Assembly (NCBI GenBank): GCA_963921345.3
Contig: CAWUFE020000007.1
Span: 558,001-622,000, forward strand
Origin: Hoeflea_A sp963921345
Lineage (GTDB): Bacteria > Pseudomonadota > Alphaproteobacteria > Rhizobiales > Rhizobiaceae
Direction of reading: 5' to 3'
Length of the DNA: 64,000 nucleotides
Position numbers and translations under genes: made by a program. The first letter of the stretch is position 1; each line of letters opens with the position of its first letter. Positions 33,517 through 43,584 of this stretch are shown here, piece by piece. The notes beneath the pieces were generated by a model. That model saw only the letters and a list, made by a program, of their open reading frames with translations. It was not told the DNA's origin and ran no database searches.

Positions 33517-34572
33517 CTACAATCCCATCATCTGACGGATCTGCGCCCGGTCGGTTTCGCCGCCGGCGAAATCGTCGAACGCCGTTTCGGTCACCCGGAT
33601 GATGTGGTCGGCGATGAAGGGCGCACCTTCCGCCGCGCCCTGTTCCGGATGCTTCAGGCAGCACTCCCATTCCAGCACCGCCCAGCTGTCGTAGTCATAT
33701 TGGGCAAGTTTGGAGAAGATCCCGGAAAAGTCGACCTGGCCGTCGCCGAGCGAGCGGAACCTGCCGGCACGCTTCGTCCAGCCCTGGTAGCCGGAATAGA
33801 CACCCTGGCGCCCGTCGGGGTTGAACTCGGCGTCCTTGACGTGGAAGGCCGAAATCCGCTCGTGATAGATATCGATGAAGGCCAGATAGTCGAGTTGCTG
33901 CAGCAGGAAGTGCGACGGATCGTAGTTGATCGTGCAACGTGGGTGATCGCCGAGCGCCTCGAGGAACATCTCGAAGGTCGCGCCGTCGAACACATCCTCT
34001 CCGGGATGGATCTCGTATCCGACATCGACGCCGACTTCGTCATAGACATCGAGGATCGGCTTCCAACGCCTGGCCAGCTCCCCGAACGCTTCCTCGACAA
34101 GGCCGGCAGGCCGTTGCGGCCAGGGATAGAGATAGGGAAATGCCAGTGCCCCGGTGAAAGATACCGACGTGTCGAGGCCGAGATTGCGTGACGCACGCGC
34201 GGCGAACTTCATCTGCTGGACGGCCCATTCCTGCCGCGCTTGCGCATTGCCGTGCAACGGCTTCGGAGCGAAGGCGTCGAACTGGCTGTCATAGGCTGGA
34301 TGCACGGCCACCAGCTGGCCCTGCAGATGCGTCGACAATTCGGTGATCGCCACGCCGGCTTCCGAACAGATGCCGGCGGCCTCGTCGCAATAGTCCTTCG
34401 ATTGCGCAGCCTGTTCCAGGTCGAACAGCCGACTGTCGAACGTCGGAATCTGAACGCCCTTGTAGCCGAGCGAAGCGGCCCAGGCGGCGATAGACGCGAG
34501 CGAGTGGAAAGGCGCCTCGTCTCCGGCGAACTGCGCCAGGAAGATCGCCGGTCCCTTGATAGTGCTTGCCAT
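33517..34572 (-). CDS. Xylose-isomerase-like TIM-barrel protein (sugar isomerase/epimerase), 351 aa
   Basis: This AP_endonuc_2-type TIM barrel has metal ligands visible as Glu in YEIHPGED, Asp in CTINYDPSHF, His in SAFHVKDAEF and Glu in AVLEWECC. It is longer than the usual 270-290 residues, with an insert containing LYPWPQRP. It lies between two Gfo/Idh/MocA genes in one operon. Related proteins isomerise sugars, or in levoglucosan and similar pathways carry out beta-elimination or hydration of 3-keto-glycosides. GGAACC precedes ATG 34572. Confidence 0.88.
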   Translation of the reverse strand: MASTIKGPAIFLAQFAGDEAPFHSLASIAAWAASLGYKGVQIPTFDSRLFDLEQAAQSKDYCDEAAGICSEAGVAITELSTHLQGQLVAVHPAYDSQFDAFAPKPLHGNAQARQEWAVQQMKFAARASRNLGLDTSVSFTGALAFPYLYPWPQRPAGLVEEAFGELARRWKPILDVYDEVGVDVGYEIHPGEDVFDGATFEMFLEALGDHPRCTINYDPSHFLLQQLDYLAFIDIYHERISAFHVKDAEFNPDGRQGVYSGYQGWTKRAGRFRSLGDGQVDFSGIFSKLAQYDYDSWAVLEWECCLKHPEQGAAEGAPFIADHIIRVTETAFDDFAGGETDRAQIRQMMGL

Positions 34573-34600
34573 GATCGGTTCCTTCAGCCGGTTCGCCGTT

Positions 34601-35731
34601 TCAGGCCATCAGCGACCGGGCGGCCTCGGCGTCGAGCGGAGCCGGACGGTCGCACTGGGTTTCGATCGTCTGGAACGATCCGGTCTCACCCGATTTGAGG
34701 ATAGCGATCATGACGTCGACCACGTGCAGCGCCAGCTCCTGCGAACACCGATGCGGGCGATGGTCCGATATGGCCTGGGCCATATCGGACAGGCCCGCCG
34801 CACGATAATTGGCCAGTTCGGTGTCGCCATGGGTTTCGTTGGGAATGCCGAGAGGGTGCTCCCACGTCGGTGTCTCACGCGAGCCGTCCTTGCCGTGAAC
34901 GATTTCAAAGTCGCCGCTGAAAAAGTTCGGATCCGGGATGAAGAGCGATCCGTCCGCTCCATAGAGTTCCATCGGAGCGTGGCCGTGGTCCCAGACGTCC
35001 CAGCTGGCGCCCAGGGTCACGGTCGCGCCGTTGTCGAACTCCAGCAGCGCATGGATGGTCGTCGGCGTCTCAACCTCGATGGTCTCGCCGCTTCGCGGCT
35101 CCGACGTGATGGTTCGAACCGGTGCGGGGACGGATGCCATCGCCGCCACCCGCCTCACCGGGCCGATCAATTGCACGAGGTTGGTGATGTAATAGGGACC
35201 GATGTCGAGAACCGGCCCGCCGCCCGGCTTGAAGAAGAAATCCGGATTGGGGTGCCAGTGCTCCATGCCGTGGCTCATTACGTGGCATGTGCCGCCCGTG
35301 ACTTCGCCGACGGCGCCGCTGTCGATCAATCTGCGGGCAAGCTGGTGAGCTCCGCCGAGGAACGTATCGGGCGCCGATCCGATCCGCAGGTCCTTCGAGC
35401 GGGCGAGGGCGGCCAACTCCCGGCCCTCATCGACGGACAGAACAAAGGGTTTTTCCGAATAGACATGCTTTCCCGCGCCCAGGATCGTTTTCGAAACCTC
35501 GAAATGCGCCGCCGGAATCGTCAGGTTGACGACAATGTCGATGTCATCCGCCTGCAGCAGTCCATCGACGCTGTCGGCGCGGATGCCGAATTCCTCGGCG
35601 CGCGCTTTCGCAGCCGTCTCGTTGAGATCGGCGCAGGCACGAATTTCCATGCCGCGAAACAGCGGCGCGAGCTGCAGATAGGCGGCCGAGATGTTGCCGC
35701 ATCCCATGATGCCAATGCCGAGATCGGCCAT
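34601..35731 (-). CDS. Gfo/Idh/MocA-family oxidoreductase (first of two)
   Basis: The 376-residue enzyme starts GIGIMGCGNISAAYLQLAPL (dinucleotide loop GCGNIS), carries the SEKPF motif near residue 93 and a substrate segment GGGPVLDIGPYYITNLVQL. There Tyr-Tyr occupies the place where the sister gene has His, so the active sites differ. ATG 35731 is two bases from the stop of the preceding TIM-barrel gene; a frame reaching 36016 overlaps that gene and is rejected. The pairing of two different dehydrogenases suggests one oxidises and the other reduces intermediates of the same pathway. Confidence 0.9.
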   Translation of the reverse strand: MADLGIGIMGCGNISAAYLQLAPLFRGMEIRACADLNETAAKARAEEFGIRADSVDGLLQADDIDIVVNLTIPAAHFEVSKTILGAGKHVYSEKPFVLSVDEGRELAALARSKDLRIGSAPDTFLGGAHQLARRLIDSGAVGEVTGGTCHVMSHGMEHWHPNPDFFFKPGGGPVLDIGPYYITNLVQLIGPVRRVAAMASVPAPVRTITSEPRSGETIEVETPTTIHALLEFDNGATVTLGASWDVWDHGHAPMELYGADGSLFIPDPNFFSGDFEIVHGKDGSRETPTWEHPLGIPNETHGDTELANYRAAGLSDMAQAISDHRPHRCSQELALHVVDVMIAILKSGETGSFQTIETQCDRPAPLDAEAARSLMA

Positions 35732-35733
35732 GT

Positions 35734-36489
35734 TCAGGCCTCCTGAAGGTTGGTGAGCGAGGCAAGCGAGCGGGCCGCGAAGCGATCGAAATCGCTCGGA
35801 TTGTCGTGCTCCATGACGTACCATTTCGTCGCCGATTTGGCGGCGAGAGCCGCCATCAGCGCCGGCCAATCGACCGTGCCGTGACCGACGTCCGCCCAGC
35901 CATCCTCGTCCACGCATTCGCCGTCCGGCGCTATGTCCTTGACATGAACCGCAGTGATGCGGCTGCCGTAGCGATCGATCCATTCCATCGGATCGCCGCC
36001 GCCGCGGACGATCCATGCGATATCGGCTTCCCAGTCGATATCGGGAGCAGCTTCGAGGATGGTTTCCTGCGGAATGCTGCCGTCGGCTTCAGCGCGGAAT
36101 TCGAAATCGTGATTGTGCCATCCGAAGCGGCGGCCGTCGGCTTGCATGCGGTTGTTGATGGCCGTGAGCCGTCCGGCGAAATCAGCCCAGCCCTGCCGAT
36201 CCGTCGGCCGCTGGTCGGCATCCAGATAGGGGCAGAAAACCGAGCGCACGCCCAGCGTTTCGAAAACCGAGCGAGCGGTATCGAAATCGTTCTCGAGCAT
36301 GTCGACAGACACATGCGCGGTCGGCATCGTAAGACCGTTTTCGTCCATCAGGCGACGAAACGCGGCGGCCTCGTCGAACACGCCGCCATATCCCTCCACC
36401 TCGGTATAGCCGAGGGCAGCGATCCGCTTGAGGATCGTATCCCAGGGCAGGAAATTGCGTGCGCTGTAAAGCTGAAATGAAAAATCCAT
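35734..36489 (-). CDS. Xylose-isomerase-like TIM-barrel protein (sugar isomerase/epimerase), 251 aa
   Basis: This short AP_endonuc_2-type TIM barrel starts MDFSFQLYSARNFLPWDTIL. Landmarks are FGWHNHDFEF, DIDWEADIAWIVRGGGD, ITAVHVKDIAP and WYVMEHDNPSDF, giving His/Glu, Asp, His and Glu as likely metal ligands. It differs clearly from the 351-residue relative downstream, so the operon carries two subfamilies, probably for successive steps on one sugar. Start ATG 36489 matches the family; the upstream ATG 36519 is less likely. About 50 bases separate it from the ATPase gene. Confidence 0.88.
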   Translation of the reverse strand: MDFSFQLYSARNFLPWDTILKRIAALGYTEVEGYGGVFDEAAAFRRLMDENGLTMPTAHVSVDMLENDFDTARSVFETLGVRSVFCPYLDADQRPTDRQGWADFAGRLTAINNRMQADGRRFGWHNHDFEFRAEADGSIPQETILEAAPDIDWEADIAWIVRGGGDPMEWIDRYGSRITAVHVKDIAPDGECVDEDGWADVGHGTVDWPALMAALAAKSATKWYVMEHDNPSDFDRFAARSLASLTNLQEA

Positions 36490-36540
36490 GTCAGGTCCAT
36501 TCAGAATGTTGAATGCCACCGCGAGGCGGCTGTTGCTACG

Positions 36541-37629
<1,089 letters not shown>

Positions 37630-37633
37630 GGTC

Positions 37634-38518
37634 CTAGCCTTTCACGGCACCGGCGGCGATGCCGCGGACGAACAGTTTGCCGGATACGAAGTAGATCAGC
37701 AGGGGAACGGCGCCGGTCAGGATCGTCGCCGCCATGTTGACGTTGTATTCCTTCACCCCTTGCGTCGAATTGACGATGTTGTTGAGCTGCACCGTCATCG
37801 GGAAGTTCTTGGTGCCGGCGAAGATGACACCGAACAGGAAGTCGTTCCAGATACCCGTCACCTGCAGGATGATGGCGACGACGAAGATCGGCGGCGACAT
37901 CGGCACCAGGATTTTCAGGAAGATGCCCCAGAAGCCGGCGCCGTCGACGCGGGCCGCCTTGAACAATTCCTCCGGCAGAGACGCGAAGTAATTGCGGAAC
38001 AGCAGCGTCAGAATGGGCATGCCGAAGATCGTGTGGATGAAGATGACGCCGGTCAGCGACCCGAAGATGCCAAGTTCGCGGGTGATGATCACCAGCGGAT
38101 AGAGCATCACCTGATAGGGAATGAACGAACCGAAGATCAGGATGGTGAAGAACACCTCGGCGCCGCGGAAGCGCCAGAAGGAAAGGGCATAGCCGTTTAC
38201 CGAGGCAATGGCTATCGAGATGATGACGCTGGGGATCATGATCTGGACGGAGTTCCAGAAACCGACCTTGAGGCCTTCGCAGTAGAGGCCGGTGCAGGCG
38301 GTGTCCCAGGCCTTGATCCAGGGCTCGAAGGTGACCTCGACCGGCGGCGAGAAGATGTTGCCCAGCCGGATTTCCGGCATGCCCTTTAGCGACGTCATGA
38401 TCATCACGTAGAGCGGCAGGAGATAGTAGATCGCGGCGACGATCAGCACCGAGTAGATCATGATCCTCGTCGGATCCATGACGCGGCGGGGCCGGGGGCC
38501 GAAGGGTTCCATAGTCAT
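37634..38518 (-). CDS. Sugar ABC transporter permease, MalG type
   Basis: The 294-residue inner-membrane permease has six predicted helices and the EAA loop ELFKAARVDGAGFWGIFLKILVP, which docks on the ATPase. The end FVSGKLFVRGIAAGAVKG is typical of MalG-like subunits. It pairs with the MalF-type protein encoded ten bases upstream. Normal length. An alternative ATG at 38512 would remove two residues. Confidence 0.95.
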   Translation of the reverse strand: MTMEPFGPRPRRVMDPTRIMIYSVLIVAAIYYLLPLYVMIMTSLKGMPEIRLGNIFSPPVEVTFEPWIKAWDTACTGLYCEGLKVGFWNSVQIMIPSVIISIAIASVNGYALSFWRFRGAEVFFTILIFGSFIPYQVMLYPLVIITRELGIFGSLTGVIFIHTIFGMPILTLLFRNYFASLPEELFKAARVDGAGFWGIFLKILVPMSPPIFVVAIILQVTGIWNDFLFGVIFAGTKNFPMTVQLNNIVNSTQGVKEYNVNMAATILTGAVPLLIYFVSGKLFVRGIAAGAVKG

Positions 38519-38528
38519 GATCGTTTCC

Positions 38529-39422
38529 CTACCGCTTCTTCTTCTGACCGTATTCGAGATAGATCCACGGGATCAGGATGATCAGCACCGTGGTCAGCAT
38601 GACGGTCGAGGCGGCCAGCGCCTGACCGATATTGCCGCGCGCGAACATGAAGTCGTAGACATATTTCGCCGGCACTTCCGAGGCGATGCCCGGGCCGCCG
38701 GCGGTGAGCGCCACGACGAGGTCGTAGAGCCGCACGATGCCGGAGGCGATGATCACCAGCGTGGTGATGAAGACGCCGCGCATCATCGGAATGACCACAA
38801 AGATGTAAGTCTTCCATTTGGGGATGCCGTCGACGCGCGCCGCCTTCCAGATTTCATCGTCGACACCGCGCAGGCCGGCGAGCATCAGCGCCATGACAAA
38901 ACCGGTGCCTTGCCAGATACCGGCAATCAGCAGCGCATAGATGACCGTATCCCGGTGGGCGATCAGATCGAAAGTAAAGCTCTCCCAACCCAGGTCGCGG
39001 ATCGCCTTCTGCAGCCCCAGCGTCGGATTGAGGATCCATTGCCAGACCAGGCCGGTGACGATGAAGGACAGCGCGAAGGGATAGAGATAGATCGTTCGAA
39101 AGGTGTTTTCGAAGCGGATCTTCTGATCCATGAAGGCCGCGAGGACGAAGCCGACGATCAGGGAGAAACACAGCGAGACGACGCCGTAGATGGCAATGTT
39201 CTCGACCGATTTGGTCCAGCGCGAGGTGTTGAACAGCCGCTCGTATTGCGCAAAGCCGACAAACTCGTTGACGGGCAGGGCGCGCGAAGCGGAAAAGGAA
39301 TAGATCACTGTCCACAGCGAGCAGCCGACAAACACGACCAGCGTCGTGAAGATCATCGGTGTCGCCGCCACCTTGGCGTTCAAATTTTTGAACAGCGGGT
39401 TCGGTCTGGCGTCGTCCGCCAT
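38529..39422 (-). CDS. Sugar ABC transporter permease, MalF type
   Basis: The 297-residue permease starts with a cytoplasmic tail and has six helices, without the long periplasmic P2 insert of E. coli MalF. The EAA loop reads EIWKAARVDGIPKWKTYIFVVIP. GGGAGA precedes ATG 39422. The binding-protein gene ends 73 bases upstream, with a 13-bp hairpin between them, so the permeases are probably made at lower levels than the binding protein. Confidence 0.95.
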   Translation of the reverse strand: MADDARPNPLFKNLNAKVAATPMIFTTLVVFVGCSLWTVIYSFSASRALPVNEFVGFAQYERLFNTSRWTKSVENIAIYGVVSLCFSLIVGFVLAAFMDQKIRFENTFRTIYLYPFALSFIVTGLVWQWILNPTLGLQKAIRDLGWESFTFDLIAHRDTVIYALLIAGIWQGTGFVMALMLAGLRGVDDEIWKAARVDGIPKWKTYIFVVIPMMRGVFITTLVIIASGIVRLYDLVVALTAGGPGIASEVPAKYVYDFMFARGNIGQALAASTVMLTTVLIILIPWIYLEYGQKKKR

Positions 39423-39443
39423 GGCAAAATCTCCCCGGGAGGC

Positions 39444-39471
39444 GGGGATCGATCGCGGGCGATCGATCCCC
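39444..39471 (-). promoter_or_regulatory. Intercistronic hairpin between binding-protein and permease genes
   Basis: GGGGATCGATCGC at 39444-39456 is the exact complement of GCGATCGATCCCC at 39459-39471, a 13-bp perfect inverted repeat with two bases between (a 12-bp stem with a 4-base loop in practice). No T run follows on the minus strand. Such hairpins after binding-protein genes protect the upstream message. Confidence 0.7.
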
Positions 39472-39495
39472 TGGCCCTTGCAGCGTTGCTAGGGA

Positions 39496-40737
39496 TCAGT
39501 CGGCGTTCTCGACGATCTCGACGTAGCGCGCCTGGGCTTCTTCGACCGGCATGTCGGGGTCGTTGAAGAACTCTACCCAGAGGTCTTCGAACTGGCCCGT
39601 CGTGTCGGACGACCAGGACTGCTCGCCGCCCGGCAGGATGTTCTCCGGGTTTTCAAGGATCGCGAGGCCCTTCTTCATGCAGTCGTTGGCGGCCTCCAGA
39701 TCGACGTCGCCGCGGATCGGCAGCGAGCCTTTCTTGAGGTTGAAGTCGACCTGGACCGGCTTGGAAACCAGCAGCGAAGCCAACTCCAGCTGTGCCGCGA
39801 CCGTATCCGGGTCGTCATCGGCAGGCTTGGGGAAATAGAAGGCATCGCCGCCGGTGTCGAGCACCGGATAGACGCCGAGGCCGGGCAGGCAGTCGTAGTC
39901 CTTGCCGGCGACCTGTCCGGCGACGCTGAACTCGCCCTGTGCCCAGTCGCCCATGATCTGGGCGCCGGCCTTGCCGGTGATCACCATATTGGCGGCATCG
40001 TTCCAGGCGCGGCCGACATAACCGTCATCGACCATGTCCCGGGCCGCTGCAATGGCTTCGAACACCTTGCGCATTTCAGGTCCACCGGCCGCTTCGGCAT
40101 TCTTGTCGACATTGATCTTGCGGAACAGGTCGACACCGCCGAGGGCGACCTGGAACACACCGGACATGCCGTTGATCTGCCACGGCTCACCGCCGACGGC
40201 GAGCGGGATGACGCCCTTTTCCTTGAGCGCCGGCGCCGCGGCGACAAATTCGCTCCAGTTCGTCGGGACAGCAAGACCGTTGTCTTCGAAGACGCCGCGG
40301 TTCAGCCACATCCACTGGAAGGAGTGAATGTTGACCGGAACGCAGTAGATCCGTCCCTCGTGCTTGCAGCTGTCGAGAAGCTTGGCCGGACGGATGATGT
40401 CGGCCCATCCTTCCTTCTCGGCGAGTTCCGTGAGGTCGGTCATCAGGCCGGCTTTGACGAGATCTTCGGCATCGCGCCCGGTATTGAGCTGGGTGGCACC
40501 CATCGGATCGCCGCCGGAGATGCGGCTGATGATGATGGGGCGGGCGTTGCCGCCGCCGGCGATGGCGCCGTCTACCCATTTGTGACCGGTCTTGTTGAAA
40601 GCATCGGCAAAGACAGCGACTGCGGCGGCTTCACCGCCCGATGTCCACCAATGGGTCACTTCCAGTTCGGCTGCGGAGGCGATGCTGATACCGCCGAGGA
40701 TCGTCGTTGCCGCCAGCGCGGCCTTGAAACCGTTCAT
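39496..40737 (-). CDS. Sugar ABC transporter substrate-binding protein
   Basis: The 413-residue CUT1-type binding protein has a signal peptide cleaved near residue 22 (ASA) and starts AELEVTHWWTSGGEAAAVAV. It contains GGDPMGATQLNTGRDAEDLV and two tryptophan-rich ligand segments (HSFQWMWLNRG, DWAQGEFSVAG). It would capture an oligosaccharide or glycoside in the periplasm. GGAGGAG precedes ATG 40737. It is the first gene of the operon and lies behind two LacI-type operators. The ligand is unknown; the dehydrogenase and TIM-barrel genes downstream point to a glycoside attacked by oxidation. Confidence 0.93.
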   Translation of the reverse strand: MNGFKAALAATTILGGISIASAAELEVTHWWTSGGEAAAVAVFADAFNKTGHKWVDGAIAGGGNARPIIISRISGGDPMGATQLNTGRDAEDLVKAGLMTDLTELAEKEGWADIIRPAKLLDSCKHEGRIYCVPVNIHSFQWMWLNRGVFEDNGLAVPTNWSEFVAAAPALKEKGVIPLAVGGEPWQINGMSGVFQVALGGVDLFRKINVDKNAEAAGGPEMRKVFEAIAAARDMVDDGYVGRAWNDAANMVITGKAGAQIMGDWAQGEFSVAGQVAGKDYDCLPGLGVYPVLDTGGDAFYFPKPADDDPDTVAAQLELASLLVSKPVQVDFNLKKGSLPIRGDVDLEAANDCMKKGLAILENPENILPGGEQSWSSDTTGQFEDLWVEFFNDPDMPVEEAQARYVEIVENAD

Positions 40738-40802
40738 AATACTCCTCCCGTGGGGGCGCTTTCACTGCTCACGCCCGGATGCCGTCGAGGCATGTTGATC
40801 GA

Positions 40803-40848
40803 TGCAATCGATTACAAGCGCATTCAAATTGGTTTGTAATCGATTACA
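40803..40848. promoter_or_regulatory. Two LacI-type operator palindromes upstream of the sugar operon
   Basis: TGTAATCGATTACA at 40835-40848 is a perfect 14-base palindrome. TGCAATCGATTACA at 40803-40816 is the same site with one change, 32 bases away (three helix turns). Both fit the TGnAAnCGnTTnCA pattern of LacI/GalR-family operators and lie 66-111 bases before the binding-protein start at 40737. No LacI gene is adjacent; the one at 55324 carries a different palindrome. Confidence 0.75.
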
Positions 40849-40962
40849 TTTGTAAGGATGATCGTTCCATCAGGAATTGTCAAGGTTAAATCGATTGAGA
40901 AGGGTGTTCCTGTGCAAACCGATGGAGGCCGGAGCCGGTAACCGATTGGCCCATCAGGGATT

Positions 40963-41598
40963 TTACGCCGCTTCGAAACTGCAGGTTATGTCGGCCGGGA
41001 GCGAGTGTTCAAGCACCAGCATGGCGTTCGGAATGTCGTTGCTGGCGGCACGCGCCTCGGCCTGCTGCCCGTCATGGCCGTGCTCGAGCCAGCGTCGCAC
41101 GAGCCTTTCCCGCAAGGTCTCGGACGGAGCAGTGACGAAGACCGTGAGATCCAGAAACGGGGCCAGCCGGGTCCAGGGCGCCCGGTCGAGCAGCAGGTAA
41201 TTTCCCTCGACAAGGATGATGGTGCAGCTTTCCGGCACCGTTTCCGCGGCTTCGCGAACTTTGTCGGCCTCGCGGTCGAAGACCGGGACGACGACCGAGG
41301 CGCCGCCTGCGTGCAGCGTTTCGACCAGCGCAACGAATCCGTCGGCGTCGAACGTTTCAGGCGCGCCCTTACGCTGCAGCAACCCGCGCTGCTGCAGGAT
41401 CGCGTTGTCAAGATGAAACCCATCCATTGGAACAATTGCGGTCTCGTGTCCCGCGGCGTTCAAACGCGAATGAAGGCTCGACGAAAGCGTGGATTTTCCG
41501 GCGCCCGGCGGGCCGGCGATGCCGACCACGATGCGGCGTCGCCCGGCGATCGCCTCGACGATCGCGGCACCAACCGTGTCGATCGATTCTGCGATCAT
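40963..41598 (-). CDS. frcK: Fructose-operon kinase FrcK
   Basis: This 211-residue P-loop kinase is of the uridine kinase/panK-like group, with Walker A GPPGAGKS at residues 29-36, then VPMDGFHLDN and ILVEGNYLLLD. It is the last gene of the frcBCAK order known from Sinorhizobium meliloti, where FrcBCA imports fructose. The kinase role of FrcK is inferred there from its motifs, and phosphorylation of the imported sugar is the likely job. Its ATG overlaps the frcA stop in ATGA (41595-41598). A longer frame to 41685 is rejected. Confidence 0.9.
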   Translation of the reverse strand: MIAESIDTVGAAIVEAIAGRRRIVVGIAGPPGAGKSTLSSSLHSRLNAAGHETAIVPMDGFHLDNAILQQRGLLQRKGAPETFDADGFVALVETLHAGGASVVVPVFDREADKVREAAETVPESCTIILVEGNYLLLDRAPWTRLAPFLDLTVFVTAPSETLRERLVRRWLEHGHDGQQAEARAASNDIPNAMLVLEHSLPADITCSFEAA

Positions 41599-42371
41599 GC
41601 GGCTTCGGCAATCTCCGGTTCTTTCGCACCGGTCATATAGGCGACGGCGTCCGACATCGAGTGTTCCTTGGGGTCGATGACGCACAGCCGCCGGCCCAGG
41701 CGATGGACGTGGATGCGGTCCGCCACCTCGAAAACATGCGGCATGTTGTGGGAGATCAGAACGATGGGGATGCCGCGCGACTTGACGTCGAGGATCAGGT
41801 CGAGCACGCGCCGCGATTCCTTGACGCCGAGAGCCGCCGTCGGCTCATCCATGATGATGACCTTGGAGCCGAAGGCGGCCGCGCGCGCCACCGCTACCCC
41901 CTGGCGCTGACCGCCGGAAAGGGTTTCGACCGCCTGGCCGATGTTCTGGATCGTCAACAGTCCCAGTTCGCTCAACTTGTCGCGGGCGAATTTCTCCATG
42001 CCCGAACGGTCCAGCTTGCGGAAGTATTTGCCGAGCAGGCCGGGCTTGCGCCATTCGCGACCGAGAAACATGTTGTCGGCGATCGACAGGGCAGGGGAGA
42101 GGGCCAGATTCTGGTAGACCGTTTCGATGCCGGCCTGCTGTGCCGCCATCGGCGAATGGAACTGTACCCTTTCGCCTTCCAGCGCAATTTCGCCTTCGTC
42201 CGGAATCACTGCCCCGGAAATCGCTTTGATCATGGTGGACTTGCCGGCGCCGTTGTCGCCGATCACCGCCAGGATCTCGCCGGGGTAGAGGTCGAAATCG
42301 GCATGGTCGAGCGCGACCACGCGACCATAGCGCTTGACCAGATTGCGCGCGGTGAGGATGGGAGTGCTCAT
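41595..42371 (-). CDS. frcA: Fructose ABC transporter ATP-binding protein FrcA
   Basis: The 258-residue CUT2-type ATPase has only one nucleotide-binding domain, like rhizobial FrcA and unlike the doubled RbsA. Walker A is GDNGAGKST, the signature LSGGQRQGVAVARAA, Walker B VIIMDEPTAALG, with the switch His in LISHNMPH. ATG 42371 overlaps the frcC stop in ATGA (42368-42371), so the genes are translationally coupled. It energises uptake through FrcC. Confidence 0.93.
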   Translation of the reverse strand: MSTPILTARNLVKRYGRVVALDHADFDLYPGEILAVIGDNGAGKSTMIKAISGAVIPDEGEIALEGERVQFHSPMAAQQAGIETVYQNLALSPALSIADNMFLGREWRKPGLLGKYFRKLDRSGMEKFARDKLSELGLLTIQNIGQAVETLSGGQRQGVAVARAAAFGSKVIIMDEPTAALGVKESRRVLDLILDVKSRGIPIVLISHNMPHVFEVADRIHVHRLGRRLCVIDPKEHSMSDAVAYMTGAKEPEIAEAA

Positions 42372-43444
42372 ACCGATATCTTCCTGATCCATTGGTCGAT
42401 GGCGACGGCCGAAATGATCAGCACGCCGATCAGCAGATAGGTCCATTGCGGGTCGGTGCCGATCATCCGCAGGCCGAGGGAGAAGACACCGACAATCAGC
42501 GCGCCGAAGAGCATGCCCAGGATCGAGCCGCGGCCGCCGAAGAGCGAGATGCCGCCGATCACGACTGCGGTGATCGATTCGATGTTGGCGAACTGCCCGG
42601 CAGTCGGCGAGACCGAACCGATCCGACCGATCAGCACCCAGCCGGCCAACGCGCAGATCAAACCGGCGCAGACATAAACCGAAATCAGCGTCCGCTTGAC
42701 CTGCACGCCGGCAAGCTCCGCCGCATCAGGGTCGTCTCCGACGGCATAGACATGTCTGCCCCAGGCCGTGTGCTTGAGGATGTAATTGAGCACGAACACC
42801 AGGACGACCATGGTGATGACGCCCAGGGTGAACACGGCACCGCCTATCTTGAATTTCTCGCCGAACAACTGCAGCAGGGGCGCTGAAGCGGCGATGTCCT
42901 GACTGCGGATCGTCTCGTTGGCCGAATAGAGGAAATTCGAAGCGAGGATGATCTGCCACATGCCGAGCGTGACGATGAATGGTGGCAGCCGGACATAGGC
43001 GACAAGAGCGCCGTTGATGTAGCCGCACAGGCCACCCACGGCAAAACCGCACAGGATTGCCAGTTCCGGCGGCAGCCCGTAGCGAAATGTGAACTGGCCC
43101 ATCACCACGGAGGACAGGACCATGATGGCACCGACCGAGAGGTCGATGCCGGCCGTCAGGATGACAAGCGTCTGCGCGGCGCCGACGAAGCCGACGATCG
43201 CCACCTGCTGAAGGATCAGCGACATGGCGAAGGGCGAGAAGAACTTGCTGCCGATGATCAGTCCAAACACGACGACGGACAGGATCAGCACGATCAGCGG
43301 AACAAGCGCCGGATTGGAATGCAGGACATGCTGGATGCGTTCCAGTCCGCTGCGGCTGGACTCGTCGAACGAGGCGACCTCTGTCGCACTGTCGGAGAGG
43401 ACCTTTTCGAAATCCTGTCCCGCCTGATTGCTGGTATCTGCCAT
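42368..43444 (-). CDS. frcC: Fructose ABC transporter permease FrcC
   Basis: The protein of about 358 residues has a 60-residue cytoplasmic N-terminus and then ten or so membrane helices of the RbsC/XylH permease family. Landmarks are TLVILTAGIDLSVGAIMVLSS and ITAVVIGGISLFGGRGSILG, the latter being the family motif. Start ATG 43444 follows GAGGA; GTG 43459 is possible. It takes fructose (and in S. meliloti also ribose and mannose) from FrcB. Confidence 0.93.
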   Translation of the reverse strand: MADTSNQAGQDFEKVLSDSATEVASFDESSRSGLERIQHVLHSNPALVPLIVLILSVVVFGLIIGSKFFSPFAMSLILQQVAIVGFVGAAQTLVILTAGIDLSVGAIMVLSSVVMGQFTFRYGLPPELAILCGFAVGGLCGYINGALVAYVRLPPFIVTLGMWQIILASNFLYSANETIRSQDIAASAPLLQLFGEKFKIGGAVFTLGVITMVVLVFVLNYILKHTAWGRHVYAVGDDPDAAELAGVQVKRTLISVYVCAGLICALAGWVLIGRIGSVSPTAGQFANIESITAVVIGGISLFGGRGSILGMLFGALIVGVFSLGLRMIGTDPQWTYLLIGVLIISAVAIDQWIRKISV

Positions 43445-43543
43445 AGCTGAAGTCCTCACGGCGCCGGTGTCGGCGACTATAGCAGAGCCGCCGGCGTCCC
43501 GAGAGCCTGTAGAGAGAATATCCGGTTCGCCCGTAGGCGAGTG

Positions 43544-43567
43544 GCCCGGGCGACATGGCGCCCGGGC
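43544..43567 (-). promoter_or_regulatory. Intercistronic hairpin between frcB and frcC
   Basis: GCCCGGGCG at 43544-43552 pairs exactly with CGCCCGGGC at 43559-43567 around a six-base loop. There is no T run. It lies 18 bases after the frcB stop, in the 140-base gap before frcC, and fits message stabilisation of frcB. Confidence 0.65.
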
Positions 43568-43584
43568 GATCGGTCGGGCCTAGA

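Noticed and set aside
32398..34191. 597-codon plus-strand open frame across the dehydrogenase and TIM-barrel genes
   Set aside because: It spans two well-supported minus-strand genes and their junction. The translated product is low-complexity and unrecognisable.
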